DNA of 64,000 nt from Caldilineae bacterium (GCA_020634555.1 JACKBK010000012.1:1-64000), one strand, 5' to 3'; counted from the stretch's first letter, positions 9,355 to 19,819 are shown. Made by a program: numbers and translations. The notes: generated from the letters alone by a model not told the origin.

Positions 9355-10294
9355 CAGCGTCCTGGTTCAACCCAACAAGATTCACGATGCCCACAACCAG
9401 CAACGCCGTCAGCACGTACATGATGACCATAAACGCCGCCGCACCGCCGAAGTCGAACATGTCGAAGGCCAACTCGAAGAGCAACAACGGCGCAAACGTC
9501 GTCGCGTAATACGGGCCACCGTAGGTCATCACAAACGAGGGCGTAAAGGTGTTTTGCAGGACGACCACCAGATCGCGGAAGGTCAGCAGCAGCAGCCACG
9601 GCGTCAGCACCGGCAGCGTGATGCGCCAGAACGCCTGCCAACGGCCTGCGCCGTCAACCCGCGCCGCCTCGTAGAGCACGCCGGGGATCGTGCGCAGACC
9701 AACCAACGCGACGATGATGCCTTCTCCAATGGTGAACAGGGACATCAGCACAAAGGAAAGCTGTGCGGTACCTGGCTGGATCAGCCAGTCGGGTGTCGGC
9801 AGTCCCAGCAATCCCAACACCGCGTTCAGCGGACCATAGAGCGGGTTCAGAATCCACAGCCAGATCAGGGCGTACGCGCCTTCGGGGATGATGGTTGGCA
9901 GATAGACACCAGCTCGCAGCGGTCCGTAGATCCGTCCTGGCCGGCTGAGCAACAGGGCAATAGCCACTGCGCCGACCAACCGCAACGGGACGGCCATGAA
10001 CAGGAACAACAGCGAATTACGCACCGACAGCCGGGCCAGCGGTGACGCCAGCAGGTTTTGGAAGTTCTCCAATCCAACCCAGGTCGGCGTGTTAATCGAG
10101 TTGTATTTGGTAAACGCCAGGCCGATAGTCAGCACCGCCGGAGCAACAATCAGTACCGCTGTGCCCAGTAAAAACGGCAGCAAAAACAGGCGCAACTGGC
10201 CGTCATAGCTCCTGAACATACCGGCGAGCCGGCCGCGCGCGGGTGGAGGGAACGATGTAGCGGCGCGCGATGATTGGCTGGTCGCAATGGGCAT
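9344..10294 (-). CDS. Carbohydrate ABC transporter permease (MalF/UgpA-like)
   Basis: First gene of the importer operon, encoding the MalF/UgpA-type partner permease. From the chosen ATG (MPIATSQSS...) it has 316 residues with about six membrane helices, the first at LRLFLLPFLLGTAVLIVAP. The EAA loop reads YEAARVDGAGRWQAFWRITLP. The open frame continues 47 codons further upstream (to 10435), but that extension is not hydrophobic and runs into the palindrome at 10427, so the internal ATG is preferred. A later ATG at MFRSYDG is also possible. No clear Shine-Dalgarno sequence decides between them. It probably forms a heterodimer with the product of 8521-9354. Confidence 0.88.
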   Translation of the reverse strand: MPIATSQSSRAATSFPPPARGRLAGMFRSYDGQLRLFLLPFLLGTAVLIVAPAVLTIGLAFTKYNSINTPTWVGLENFQNLLASPLARLSVRNSLLFLFMAVPLRLVGAVAIALLLSRPGRIYGPLRAGVYLPTIIPEGAYALIWLWILNPLYGPLNAVLGLLGLPTPDWLIQPGTAQLSFVLMSLFTIGEGIIVALVGLRTIPGVLYEAARVDGAGRWQAFWRITLPVLTPWLLLLTFRDLVVVLQNTFTPSFVMTYGGPYYATTFAPLLLFELAFDMFDFGGAAAFMVIMYVLTALLVVGIVNLVGLNQDADVA

Positions 10295-10426
10295 GACAGA
10301 CAGTACGGCAAGGAACAGCGTTAGCCGTGCTTGCTCTCTGGTGGGCTGAAAAAACGCGAGGCAGGGCCGATTATACCGCAGTCCGGTGGCTCCACCAAAC
10401 TGCGGTCGGTTGAGCGCCACATCTGA

Positions 10427-10456
10427 GAAGTTCAACTTTTAAAAAAGTTGAACTTC
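10427..10456. repeat. Palindrome, GAAGTYNRACTTT family
   Basis: A 14-bp perfect inverted repeat (10427-10440 and 10443-10456, gaagttcaactttt and its complement) with a 2-nt spacer. It lies between the divergent importer operon and the iron-sulfur protein gene. The same hairpin framework with different but still paired central bases occurs at 17137-17273. Confidence 0.8.
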
Positions 10457-10596
10457 TTGACGCGCCCGTCATGATGTAACGCGCTTTGCTCGCCGGATAT
10501 GACCTCGATCATACCAATTCTCTCCCGGATGCAATACACTAAAGCCATTGTGCAACAGCCTGCTTTTCATCCAGTATTGTCAAGGAGATACCTGAC

Positions 10597-12615
<2,019 letters not shown>

Positions 12616-12620
12616 CCGGC

Positions 12621-12650
12621 GCTCCGGCCGGTCTCTGACCGTGCCGGAGC
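12621..12650. terminator. Hairpin of the CCGGCCGGTC repeat family after the Fe-S oxidoreductase
   Basis: Outer arms gctccggc (12621-12628) and gccggagc (12643-12650), inner arms cggtc and gaccg, loop tct, and one bulged t. It is followed by atttt. Its position 6 nt after the stop makes it a likely terminator; its sequence marks it as one of the CCGGCCGGTC repeats found throughout the window. Confidence 0.75.
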
Positions 12651-12682
12651 ATTTTCAATCGCTTTTGGGACGTTGAAACAAT

Positions 12683-12725
12683 GAACAGCCTGTCAATGCA
12701 TGTCCGATGCATTGACAGGCTGTTC
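12683..12725. terminator. Strong bidirectional hairpin
   Basis: A perfect 19-bp inverted repeat (12683-12701 and 12707-12725) with loop gtccg, placed between the converging Fe-S oxidoreductase gene and the toxin-antitoxin pair. It has no long T-tract on either side. Confidence 0.8.
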
Positions 12726-12760
12726 GTTGTTCGCGCCCTCGATCAACTCACGACCACGCG

Positions 12761-13123
12761 TTATTCGCGGATCCTGATGCGTTCTTCATCTACTATCCAC
12801 AATTTGCCTGACAAGACCTCCTGACCAATGGCATGGGAGATGCGCTCGATCATTGAGGTTACGGTCGTTTTGTTCTGTTGTCTGACACGCATCACGATCA
12901 AGCCGGGATACTGGCTTGGCGGGTAAGTGCGGATGTCGGCAAAGTCCAGATCCAGTGTAATCAACACGCGCCCTTCGCGTCGGCACACTGCTGCGATGCT
13001 TTCGTCGGTCTCGCCGGACATGTTTTGCTCAATGACCGTCGCTGCATCATGACCGTGATGCCTCAGAAGATCGGCCGCCTCTACCGGCAAGTTCTCATCG
13101 ATCTTGAAATTCATCATGCTCAA
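12761..13123 (-). CDS. DUF5615 PIN-like toxin
   Basis: A 120-residue protein of the DUF5615 family, a PIN-like/Mut7-C-like fold commonly found as the toxin partner of DUF433 proteins and predicted to be a ribonuclease. The family hallmarks are visible: FKIDENLP at the N-terminus (Asp and Glu expected at the metal site), LRHHGHDAATV, DESIAAVCRREGRVLITLDLDFAD (second acidic cluster, TLDLDFAD) and YPGLIVMRV. The start ATG overlaps the stop of the upstream DUF433 gene by 4 nt, so the two are translationally coupled. The activity is inferred from family and context. Confidence 0.9.
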   Translation of the reverse strand: MSMMNFKIDENLPVEAADLLRHHGHDAATVIEQNMSGETDESIAAVCRREGRVLITLDLDFADIRTYPPSQYPGLIVMRVRQQNKTTVTSMIERISHAIGQEVLSGKLWIVDEERIRIRE

Positions 13124-13347
13124 GCTGGCATCATAACAACGCGTTCGCGCGTCAATTCTGCGGCATAGCTGACGGCAGCCTGAATATCTTCGCGTGAAAG
13201 TGAAGGGTAACTCTGAATAATCTCGTCAGCCGACGCACCGTTCGCCAGATTGTCGAGCACAACAGACACCATCACTCGAGTGCCGGCTATGCAGGCTTTT
13301 CCGTGACAGACTTTGGGATCGACCGTGATACGGTTCCACCATTCCAT
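13120..13347 (-). CDS. DUF433 antitoxin
   Basis: A 75-residue DUF433 protein, a small helix-turn-helix domain that typically serves as the antitoxin of a DUF5615 or VapC-like partner and autoregulates the pair. Diagnostic sequence: RITVDPKVCHGKACIAGTRV, followed by VVLDNLANGASADEIIQSYP and LSREDIQAAVSYA. It comes first in the operon and overlaps the toxin gene by 4 nt, the usual order for type II toxin-antitoxin modules. Confidence 0.92.
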   Translation of the reverse strand: MEWWNRITVDPKVCHGKACIAGTRVMVSVVLDNLANGASADEIIQSYPSLSREDIQAAVSYAAELTRERVVMMPA

Positions 13348-13420
13348 GGTATTCTCTCCATTGTTGACGTACGCATAGTCTGCTCCTGACTATTGCGATC
13401 AGGAACTCGATGCAAGCAAG

Positions 13421-14587
13421 TTACGGCACATCTACGCAGTTGCCCGTCCCCTGGTTGACCGAGTGGTCGCTGTTGGCCACCAGGATACAGATCGCTGTCG
13501 CCAGCGGCGGCCGCTGGTCCACGGTAAACATCGTGAACGGGCTGGTGTTGATCCCACCCGCGCTGGCCGGATAGAGCTGCCACGGCCCGCTGCCAGGAAC
13601 GCCGGCCTGGTCTGGTGACACGTTATTCCAGAAGAAATGCACGTGCTGCCCCGGCAACTGTGGCGTGAAACCAAATGTGTCGAAATCGACGAAGTAGCGG
13701 CCGTCAGCTTCCCAGATCTGGTTGATGCGTGCGGTGTCGGGTGGGCCATCCTCGACCAGCGCCGGCGAGTCGATGAAGAAGCGCCAGCGCCACTGAGTGG
13801 CATCGCCGTTCTCTGGCGTTATGTCGATCTCAGCCAGGTAGACGTTGTTGTTGATGCGGCCGGCGAACGGGTTCGGCCACTGGGCGCTGGACCGCAAATC
13901 AATGGCCGGCGCGCAGTCCGGCGCATCGCCGCCGAAGACGCAGTAGGGGGCGTTGACCTCGGTCTTCTCCCAGACGGTATCGCCGTTGCCGTCGTCAGCC
14001 ACGATCTTGAACGCAACATCCTGGATGCCCGCGCCATCATACAGTCCAGCCCGCGTGTCGAACACCTCAACGCGGAAATTGATGAAGTCACGGAACGTTG
14101 GTTCGTTGCCGACCGCGGCCTGATCAAAGCCGGGCAACAGGATGTTGCGCCCGTTGTTGCTGTCAAAGCTGCCGCGCAGGAAGTCGTTGCCGTCGTCGCC
14201 ATCAACAGGGCTGATCGCGATACGAATGGGCGTCGGCGTCGGCGGTGGGTTGATCTCGATACGGATAGGCGTTGGCGTCGGTGTAGAAGTCGGAATAGGC
14301 GTGCTTGTAGGCGCGTCAACCGTTGGTGGCGTGTCAGTAGTCGACGCTTCCGTTGCCGCCGGCGCTGTGTTGGTGGCTTGAGCCTGGTCCGCAGTCGTTG
14401 TAGGCGCGCTGGCGGTCAGCGTGGCAGCCACCGCCTGGGCGACGTTCTCCTCGGCGACGCGCGTTTGCGCCAGCGCGGTCTGCACAGCCAGATTCACGTC
14501 GGGAGGAGGCTGCGCGGGACATGCTACCAGAATCACGGCAACCGCTGCAAGAACCAGTGAAACCAGCAAAGTTTTTTTGATCAACAT
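13421..14587 (-). CDS. Lipoprotein coupled to the CHAT protease gene
   Basis: A 388-residue surface lipoprotein of unknown function. The signal peptide ends in the lipobox LVAC (residues ~20-23). A coiled, Ala/Gln/Thr-rich stretch follows (VQTALAQTRVAEENVAQAV). Residues ~85-130 are a Pro/Thr linker containing a repeated PTPIRI unit. The remaining ~250 residues form a Cys- and Trp-containing domain with no family I recognise; it is aromatic and Asp-rich, as in extracellular ligand-binding domains. Its ATG lies one base beyond the stop of the upstream CHAT-domain gene, so the two are almost certainly co-translated. It may be the extracellular partner of that membrane protein. The other neighbour is the DUF433/DUF5615 pair. 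Confidence 0.85.
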   Translation of the reverse strand: MLIKKTLLVSLVLAAVAVILVACPAQPPPDVNLAVQTALAQTRVAEENVAQAVAATLTASAPTTTADQAQATNTAPAATEASTTDTPPTVDAPTSTPIPTSTPTPTPIRIEINPPPTPTPIRIAISPVDGDDGNDFLRGSFDSNNGRNILLPGFDQAAVGNEPTFRDFINFRVEVFDTRAGLYDGAGIQDVAFKIVADDGNGDTVWEKTEVNAPYCVFGGDAPDCAPAIDLRSSAQWPNPFAGRINNNVYLAEIDITPENGDATQWRWRFFIDSPALVEDGPPDTARINQIWEADGRYFVDFDTFGFTPQLPGQHVHFFWNNVSPDQAGVPGSGPWQLYPASAGGINTSPFTMFTVDQRPPLATAICILVANSDHSVNQGTGNCVDVP

Positions 14588-14588
14588 A

Positions 14589-17060
14589 TCAATTCTCCTG
14601 CAACTGCTCGCGTCGGTCCTGCACCTGACTTAATCCTTCTTGGCACCCTTTACCAATCACGCTGTTTTGCAACACCTTGTCGAACTCGGCCAGAGGGCCT
14701 TGGTCGATGCATGCCTGAAACGCGCTCTCGGCGGCCGTCAGATCGGCCAGCGCTTGCTCGCGGTCGCCGCCCGCATCGCTGACATAGTTCAGGCCAAAAT
14801 GCGCCAGGCCCTGGCCCAGCAACGCCTGGGCGTAGATTCGATTCTCTTGCGTGTCAGAGAAATAGGCGACGGCCTCGTTTGCTATGTTCAACGCATCCTG
14901 GCACGCGTTTGCGGCTTGTTCGATTTGTCCCAGGTTGAGTTGGCTGATGCAAAGGACGTCCATGCTTTGCGCCAGAGCAGCCTTTGCCAGCGCGGCTGTA
15001 AAGGCGTCGTTGCCGGCTTCGGCCGCGGAAATCCCCTGTTGCTGCGCATCGATGGCCTGGCGCAGCGCGCTGCCGTCAGCCACACGCTCAGCGTCTGCCT
15101 CCTGTTTGTTGGATACAACGGCGTTCACGCTGCCCAGAGCAACCTCGGCGCGGGCATAGGCAGGATTAATAGCTGCGGCGCGTGCAAAGGCGGTCCGGGC
15201 GTCGTCGTATTGCTCCAGAAAAAGGTACTCGCGGCCTTGCAGAAAATAGAGTAGTTCTTTGCCGTCGCTCTCCTCCCAGTCGGTCAAGTCCTGCTCGGCC
15301 TGCTGCAAGGTAGCCAATGCCTGGTCCGGTTCGCCAAGCAGATCCTGGGTCAGCGCCACGGTCAGCCAGAAAATAATGCGCGACCGCAGTGCCAGTGGCT
15401 TGTCGGCGCTGATGTTTGTCAGTGCGCCAGCGCCGCTGAAGGATGTTGGCAACCGGACCTTGCCGCCCAGCGCCTGCGAGCCCAGCAGGGCGTTGAACTC
15501 CTTCTCGCTTTCCTGCGGCGATACATAAAACTGGATCTGCAGATCATCACCGTTTTCGCCTGCCACCACGTTGCCATAGATCACAATCTGGGCGTTCAGG
15601 GTGCGGGCCAGCTCCGCCACATTCTTCTCGCGTTCAGCGGCTGTGCTTCCCTTGATCAAGGGCGTCGTGCTGTCGTGGCGAATCCGTATTTTGTCGCTTA
15701 GCAGGGGAACGATCTGTTGGCTGTCCTGCAACTGTTGCTGCAAGCCGTTGAACAGGAGCTGGCTGGCCTGGGTGGCTGCGCGCGTTGACTTCACGCGGCC
15801 GCTGTCCGGATCGATCTCGCCGAAATCGGCCACCGCTATGTTGAACGCGCCGGTCATCGGCTGCACCGGTGCCGGTCGCACTTGCAGCGCGATGAACGCC
15901 AGCAGGCCGATGATTACCAGCGCGGCCGCCACAGCCCCGCCAATGGCAGCCCGCGGCAGCGCCCGCGGCTCGCGCACGTCCCAGATCACACCGTCAGGCG
16001 CGCGCATGATCAGCAGCGGCGTGCCCCATTCGGCGGTATCCAGCGAAGCGATGGCCTTGCGGCCCTCGGAGCTGGCGGCGTCGATGGGCAAATTAGCCGC
16101 CAGCGCGCCGTAGAAGCTGCCGGTGAACTCGACGGCGGCCTGGTCGCTGATGTCATACTGCATCGCCAGCACCGCGGGCAGGCCGCGCCGCACCAGACTG
16201 GCCGCCAGGCTGGAAAAGAGGCTCTGCTCGTTGCCCTTCGCACCCTGGCAGGCGTTGAGAACCACCAGCCGCAATGTACGCTGGTCGGCCAGTAAGCGGC
16301 CAAGCTGGGTTGCTGTCAGCGGATCGGGGTTACCCTGCTCGTCGGCCAGCAGCAACACGCCTTCGCCGCTGCCGCCGTCGGCCGCCGCGTGGCCGACGAA
16401 ATGGAAGACGTGCCACGGCCCGCCTTGAAGCGCGGCTTGAAGATCCTGGACCGTCTGGCCGGGCAGCCAGACCAGCTCGACTTTGTCGCCCAGCGGCTGC
16501 AAGGCTTGAGTAAGCTTGCGCTGCTCGCGTTCGATGTCCAGCGTTGGCACACCGGCCGGGTTGGCGATCAGCCCCAGCACGCGGATCGGCGGCTTGACGG
16601 CCAGATCCGGATCGCCCAACGGCAGTTCCAGATAGCGGACGATGGGTGTGTGGCGGGAAAGGGCGACGAACTCAGCCGGGCGCGGGTCGAAGAGGAACTC
16701 CCACGGCACGGTCGCCAGGTCGGGCGCGTTGACACGCAGCTTGATGCGCAAGCCCTCGCCCGCGGCGGCCGTCGCCTGCTGGCTGCGGTCGTAGACGGTG
16801 CGTATCTCGTCGGTGAAAAGGGCGTGAAAGAGGCGGGCGCCAAAGTTCTGCACCCGCTGATTGGCCGCCGCGCCGCCGGTTCCCAGAACTGCGTCTTCAA
16901 TGGCTGCCAGCTCGGCCTCAAGGGCATCGGGACCGGCAAACGGAAACACCATGCTCGCCCGCGCCTGGCCCGAGGGCGAGTTGAGCACGGCCACGGGGTA
17001 GTTGGTGCCGTCGCCGGGTCCAATTTCCAGGTCGAAGTCGCGCAGGCGGAGGGTGTCCAT
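14589..17060 (-). CDS. CHAT-domain caspase-like protease with TM segment and TPR-like tail
   Basis: An 823-residue single-pass membrane protein. Residues ~100-360 form a CHAT (caspase HetF-associated with TPRs) protease domain, with the conserved VPWEFLFD, the catalytic histidine in HFVGHA (H224) and the nucleophile in LNACQG (C271), followed by LPAVLAMQYDISDQAA. A transmembrane helix lies at ~372-393. The following region begins FNIAVADFGEID and resembles TolB/CsgG-type N-terminal domains. The last ~250 residues are helical TPR-like repeats (LYFLQGREYLFLEQYDDA, INPAYARAEVALG). The topology suggests a cytoplasmic protease and an extracellular sensor. It heads an operon with the lipoprotein at 13421-14587. 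Substrate and trigger are unknown; CHAT proteases elsewhere take part in programmed-death or defence pathways. Confidence 0.9.
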   Translation of the reverse strand: MDTLRLRDFDLEIGPGDGTNYPVAVLNSPSGQARASMVFPFAGPDALEAELAAIEDAVLGTGGAAANQRVQNFGARLFHALFTDEIRTVYDRSQQATAAAGEGLRIKLRVNAPDLATVPWEFLFDPRPAEFVALSRHTPIVRYLELPLGDPDLAVKPPIRVLGLIANPAGVPTLDIEREQRKLTQALQPLGDKVELVWLPGQTVQDLQAALQGGPWHVFHFVGHAAADGGSGEGVLLLADEQGNPDPLTATQLGRLLADQRTLRLVVLNACQGAKGNEQSLFSSLAASLVRRGLPAVLAMQYDISDQAAVEFTGSFYGALAANLPIDAASSEGRKAIASLDTAEWGTPLLIMRAPDGVIWDVREPRALPRAAIGGAVAAALVIIGLLAFIALQVRPAPVQPMTGAFNIAVADFGEIDPDSGRVKSTRAATQASQLLFNGLQQQLQDSQQIVPLLSDKIRIRHDSTTPLIKGSTAAEREKNVAELARTLNAQIVIYGNVVAGENGDDLQIQFYVSPQESEKEFNALLGSQALGGKVRLPTSFSGAGALTNISADKPLALRSRIIFWLTVALTQDLLGEPDQALATLQQAEQDLTDWEESDGKELLYFLQGREYLFLEQYDDARTAFARAAAINPAYARAEVALGSVNAVVSNKQEADAERVADGSALRQAIDAQQQGISAAEAGNDAFTAALAKAALAQSMDVLCISQLNLGQIEQAANACQDALNIANEAVAYFSDTQENRIYAQALLGQGLAHFGLNYVSDAGGDREQALADLTAAESAFQACIDQGPLAEFDKVLQNSVIGKGCQEGLSQVQDRREQLQEN

Positions 17061-17136
17061 GATTCAAGTTATGTCAGCAACGTTGGATACGACAGCTATT
17101 ATCCATTCAACGAGCGCGCTGTCAAGCGTCCACCAG

Positions 17137-17273
17137 GAAGTCCGACTTTTTCGGCAAAGTCGGACTTCTCAGTTCCCGTACACAACCAGAAGCTCGACTT
17201 TTCCGGCAAAGTCGGACTTCTCAGTTCCCATACACAACCAGAAGCTCGACTTTTCCGAAAAAGTCGAGCTTCT
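17137..17273. repeat. Three hairpins of the GAAGTYNRACTTT family with a 52-bp tandem repeat
   Basis: Hairpin 1: arms 17137-17149 and 17156-17168 (gaagtccgacttt, perfect). Hairpin 2: arms 17188-17201 and 17208-17221, with two mismatches because its left arm is the gaagctcgacttt type and its right arm the gtccgac type. Hairpin 3: arms 17240-17254 and 17259-17273 (agaagctcgactttt, perfect). The block contains a direct repeat of period 52 bp (17152-17203 and 17204-17255) differing by one base. It lies between the CHAT gene start and the methyltransferase gene end. Confidence 0.88.
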
Positions 17274-17322
17274 ACATCCGCACCAACCCAACCATCGACG
17301 CCGCACCGAGTCGCGATCGGGA

Positions 17323-18039
17323 TCACGGTTTCACTGCGCGGACGCAAAGGAAGCCTGGCTGGCGCATCAGCCGCTCGTAAGTCTCAGGCTCGGAGGCGTG
17401 AAACGCTTCGACGGGCCGCGGCTCCAACACCCGGTCCAGTATAAATCCGGCGTCGACCAGTGGGTTGAAAACGGCAGCCAACGGCCGGCGATAGGACGGC
17501 ATGGTCACCACCGTGCCGAAGCCGGTCCACTCCCACGACACCTGCTCGACCTCGTGGTAGTTGCCATCTGAGTAGTAGAGGAAGAACTCTGACGCCGGAT
17601 GCCCGTGGGAGAAGACCAGCACACCGCCGGGGCGCAACACCCGGTGAAACTCGCGGAACAGCGGCGTCCAGTCGCGGATGTAGTCCAGCACCAGCGGACA
17701 GATGACCAGATCGAAGCTGGCGTCCGCAAGGAAGTCCAGCGGCGCGTTGAGGTTGGCCAGATGGAACTCGGCCCGGTTGCCGGTGCGGGCGCGGGCATGA
17801 GCCAACATCTTCTCGTTCGCGTCCACAGCGACGACCTGGGCGCCGTGGTCCAGCAGCCATTCGGCGTACGCGCCCGGCCCACAGCCTGCATCGAGGACGT
17901 GCAGTCCGGCCACATCGGGCAGCAGCGAGATCACCGCCGGCCGGTCGTAGAAGGCGTTGTGGGCTTTGGAGTCGATGCGGGCAGCGTAGTCGTCGGCCAG
18001 CGTCGTGTAGGCGTCTTGAGCGATGGGTGGTTCGGCCAT
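17323..18039 (-). CDS. Class I SAM-dependent methyltransferase
   Basis: A 238-residue cytoplasmic methyltransferase of the Methyltransf_11 type. Motif I (VLDAGCGPGAYAEWL, residues ~48-62) binds S-adenosylmethionine, motif II reads VVAVDANEKML, and the post-motifs are SFDLVICPLVLDYI and FHRVLRPGGVLVFSHGHP. The C-terminal third is the substrate-specific part (WEWTGFGTVVTMPSYRRP), as in ubiquinone/menaquinone-like or small-molecule methyltransferases. The substrate is not predictable. It appears to be a single transcription unit on the - strand, flanked by a repeat element upstream (18065-18094) and the triple hairpin downstream. Confidence 0.9.
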   Translation of the reverse strand: MAEPPIAQDAYTTLADDYAARIDSKAHNAFYDRPAVISLLPDVAGLHVLDAGCGPGAYAEWLLDHGAQVVAVDANEKMLAHARARTGNRAEFHLANLNAPLDFLADASFDLVICPLVLDYIRDWTPLFREFHRVLRPGGVLVFSHGHPASEFFLYYSDGNYHEVEQVSWEWTGFGTVVTMPSYRRPLAAVFNPLVDAGFILDRVLEPRPVEAFHASEPETYERLMRQPGFLCVRAVKP

Positions 18040-18064
18040 GATAAACCCTCCTGTAGTGCGTCAT

Positions 18065-18094
18065 CCGTCATTCCCGCGAATACGGGAATGACGG
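18065..18094. repeat. CATTCCCGC element (single hairpin)
   Basis: A 12-bp perfect inverted repeat (18065-18076 and 18083-18094; ccgtcattcccg and complement) with loop cgaata. One of several related elements in the window; see the paired copies at 21904, 31761, 35454 and 41918. Confidence 0.85.
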
Positions 18095-18119
18095 GCGGAT
18101 TGCCACGACTTGCGGTGCG

Positions 18120-18536
18120 TCAGGCCGCTGGTCGTGCGCCTGCCTGTACCAACGCCAGCTTCTCGCTACGCCTGTTTGGAAGCTCCAGGCAGGCCAGCAG
18201 CAACGCTCGGATCGCCTCGACCGGCAACGGCGCATCCGGTGCACACTCGACATATCGTAGCTGTGAGCCGCTGCCGGTCAGCAAGCCATCCGGATCCGGC
18301 AGCAACACGCCCCACTCGAACCCCAGGCTGACGCTGTCGTCGCGCGGGAAAATCGCACCTATGTAACCGGCCCGCGGATGGGTGTAGCCGATGCCGTGCC
18401 AGCCGGGATACGCCTTTTCCTTGACCGCCGGTACGGATTCTCGCACGATCACACGAAGTCGCTCGGTAAGCTCACTGATGGGTGGACTGTGAGCCGCAAT
18501 GATATCCTGGATCGATTGATTGGGCGTGTCGTTCAT
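18120..18536 (-). CDS. DUF1801 domain protein
   Basis: A 138-residue protein of the DUF1801 (YdhG/YjhX-like) family, a small alpha-beta fold of unknown biochemical role. Typical features are the N-terminal helix ELTERLRVIVRESVPAV, KEKAYPGWHGIGY, GYIGAIFPRDDSVSLGFEWG and the C-terminal helix PVEAIRALLLACLEL. The frame is open to 18623, but the extra upstream codons cover the terminator hairpin of the neighbouring gene, so the internal ATG at 18536 is taken as the start. Confidence 0.82.
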   Translation of the reverse strand: MNDTPNQSIQDIIAAHSPPISELTERLRVIVRESVPAVKEKAYPGWHGIGYTHPRAGYIGAIFPRDDSVSLGFEWGVLLPDPDGLLTGSGSQLRYVECAPDAPLPVEAIRALLLACLELPNRRSEKLALVQAGARPAA

Positions 18537-18590
18537 GTGGTGGACCCGGTCAGCAGGTGGCACAACAAAGGTATCCGGTTGGGCTAACAA

Positions 18591-18621
18591 GTACCGGGAA
18601 TGGTTGAGCCATTCCCGGTAC
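18591..18621 (-). terminator. Intrinsic terminator of mrp
   Basis: A 13-bp perfect stem (18591-18603 and 18609-18621, gtaccgggaatgg and complement), loop ttgag, 31 nt beyond the mrp stop. The - strand sequence after it is ttgtt, a weak U-tract. Confidence 0.8.
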
Positions 18622-18652
18622 ACAAGACAGCAATGCTGAGATTTGAAGTCCG

Positions 18653-19714
18653 CTAGATGATCTTCAGCTCCGGCGCGGACTGGAAGCTCATGACGCTGAC
18701 GCGGGCGGCTACAGCCTGCGCCAGCTCGTGGAACGCCTGCGACTGGGGATTGTCGGGATCGATCGCGACGATGGGCTGGCCAGCGTCGCCGCCGCGGCGG
18801 ATCTTGCCGTCCAGGTAGACGCGGCCCAGGAAGGGCACGTGCAGCCGTTGCGCGGCCCGCTCACCGCCGCCCTCGCCGAATATGTCGCCGGCCATGTTCT
18901 CGATGATACCCAGCACCGGCACCTGAAGCTTGCGGAAGGCAACCAATCCCTTTTCGGCGTCCTCCAGCGCCACGTTCTGCGGCGTGCTGACGATGATGCC
19001 GCCGGTAACAGGCACCGACTGGGCCAGGGTCAACGTCGCATCGCCGGTGCCGGGCGGCATGTCGACGATCAGGTAGTCCAGCTCGCCCCACATGACATCG
19101 GTGAAGAGCTGGCGGATCGCGCCATGCAGCATCGGCCCGCGCCAGATCACCGCCTCGCCCGGCGGGATCAGGAACCCCATGCTCATCACCTCAACGCCGT
19201 AGGCCAGCGGAGGAACCAGTTTGCCGTCCCTTGCTGCGGGCAGGCTGTCCCTCGTCAGTCCCATCATCGTAGGAATGTTGGGGCCGTAGATGTCCGCATC
19301 AAGAATGCCGGTGCGGGCGCCCTGCTGGGCCAGCGCGACGGCCAGATTAACCGCGACGGTGCTCTTGCCGACGCCGCCCTTGCCGCTGGCGATGGCAACG
19401 ATGTTGCGCACCGGAATGTTCAACATCCCGGCGATGCGCTGATCGCCGCGCACGTTGGCATCGAACTTGACCGCGACCTGCTCGACACCGGGCAGTGCCT
19501 GCACAGCCTCTGTCGCCTCACGCTCCATTTGGCCGCGCAGCGGGCAGGCCGGTGTGGTCAACACAATGGTAAAACCGATCTGGCCGCCGTTGATGTGGAT
19601 GTCCTTGACCATGTTCAGGCTGACCAGGTCGTCGTGCAGTTCAGGCTCCTGTACCGTGCTCAGCGCGGCCAGAATGTCCTTCTCGGTTATGTTGCCGTTC
19701 TTCTTGTTAAACAT
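18653..19714 (-). CDS. mrp: Mrp/ApbC Fe-S cluster carrier P-loop ATPase
   Basis: A 353-residue cytoplasmic ATPase of the Mrp/NBP35 family that binds and transfers iron-sulfur clusters to apoproteins. Residues ~5-85 form a MIP18/DUF59 domain (ILAALSTVQEPELHDDLVSL, TTPACPLRGQM). The deviant Walker A is ASGKGGVGKSTVAVNLA, followed by DADIYGPNIPTMMG, WRGPML and DMPPGTGDATL. The CxxC pair found in many Mrp proteins is not evident near the C-terminus (QRLHVPFLGRVYLDG has none), so cluster ligation may differ. The frame stays open to 19912, but the ATG at 19714 begins the family domain and has a gagg sequence upstream. It may serve the many Fe-S proteins encoded nearby (NuoB, NuoI, MoaA). Confidence 0.93.
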   Translation of the reverse strand: MFNKKNGNITEKDILAALSTVQEPELHDDLVSLNMVKDIHINGGQIGFTIVLTTPACPLRGQMEREATEAVQALPGVEQVAVKFDANVRGDQRIAGMLNIPVRNIVAIASGKGGVGKSTVAVNLAVALAQQGARTGILDADIYGPNIPTMMGLTRDSLPAARDGKLVPPLAYGVEVMSMGFLIPPGEAVIWRGPMLHGAIRQLFTDVMWGELDYLIVDMPPGTGDATLTLAQSVPVTGGIIVSTPQNVALEDAEKGLVAFRKLQVPVLGIIENMAGDIFGEGGGERAAQRLHVPFLGRVYLDGKIRRGGDAGQPIVAIDPDNPQSQAFHELAQAVAARVSVMSFQSAPELKII

Positions 19715-19819
19715 TGCGGGGAAATACCTCGTGTTGCGGATTGCTTGTTGCTGATTACTGATGGCGTGAAACGTGAATCGTGATCCCGGAAACATGCCTG
19801 CGTGCGGGTAGTTACAGCT

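Noticed and set aside
17137..17273. Possible CRISPR array
   Set aside because: Only two 52-bp direct repeats with one difference and no unique spacers; no cas genes in the window.
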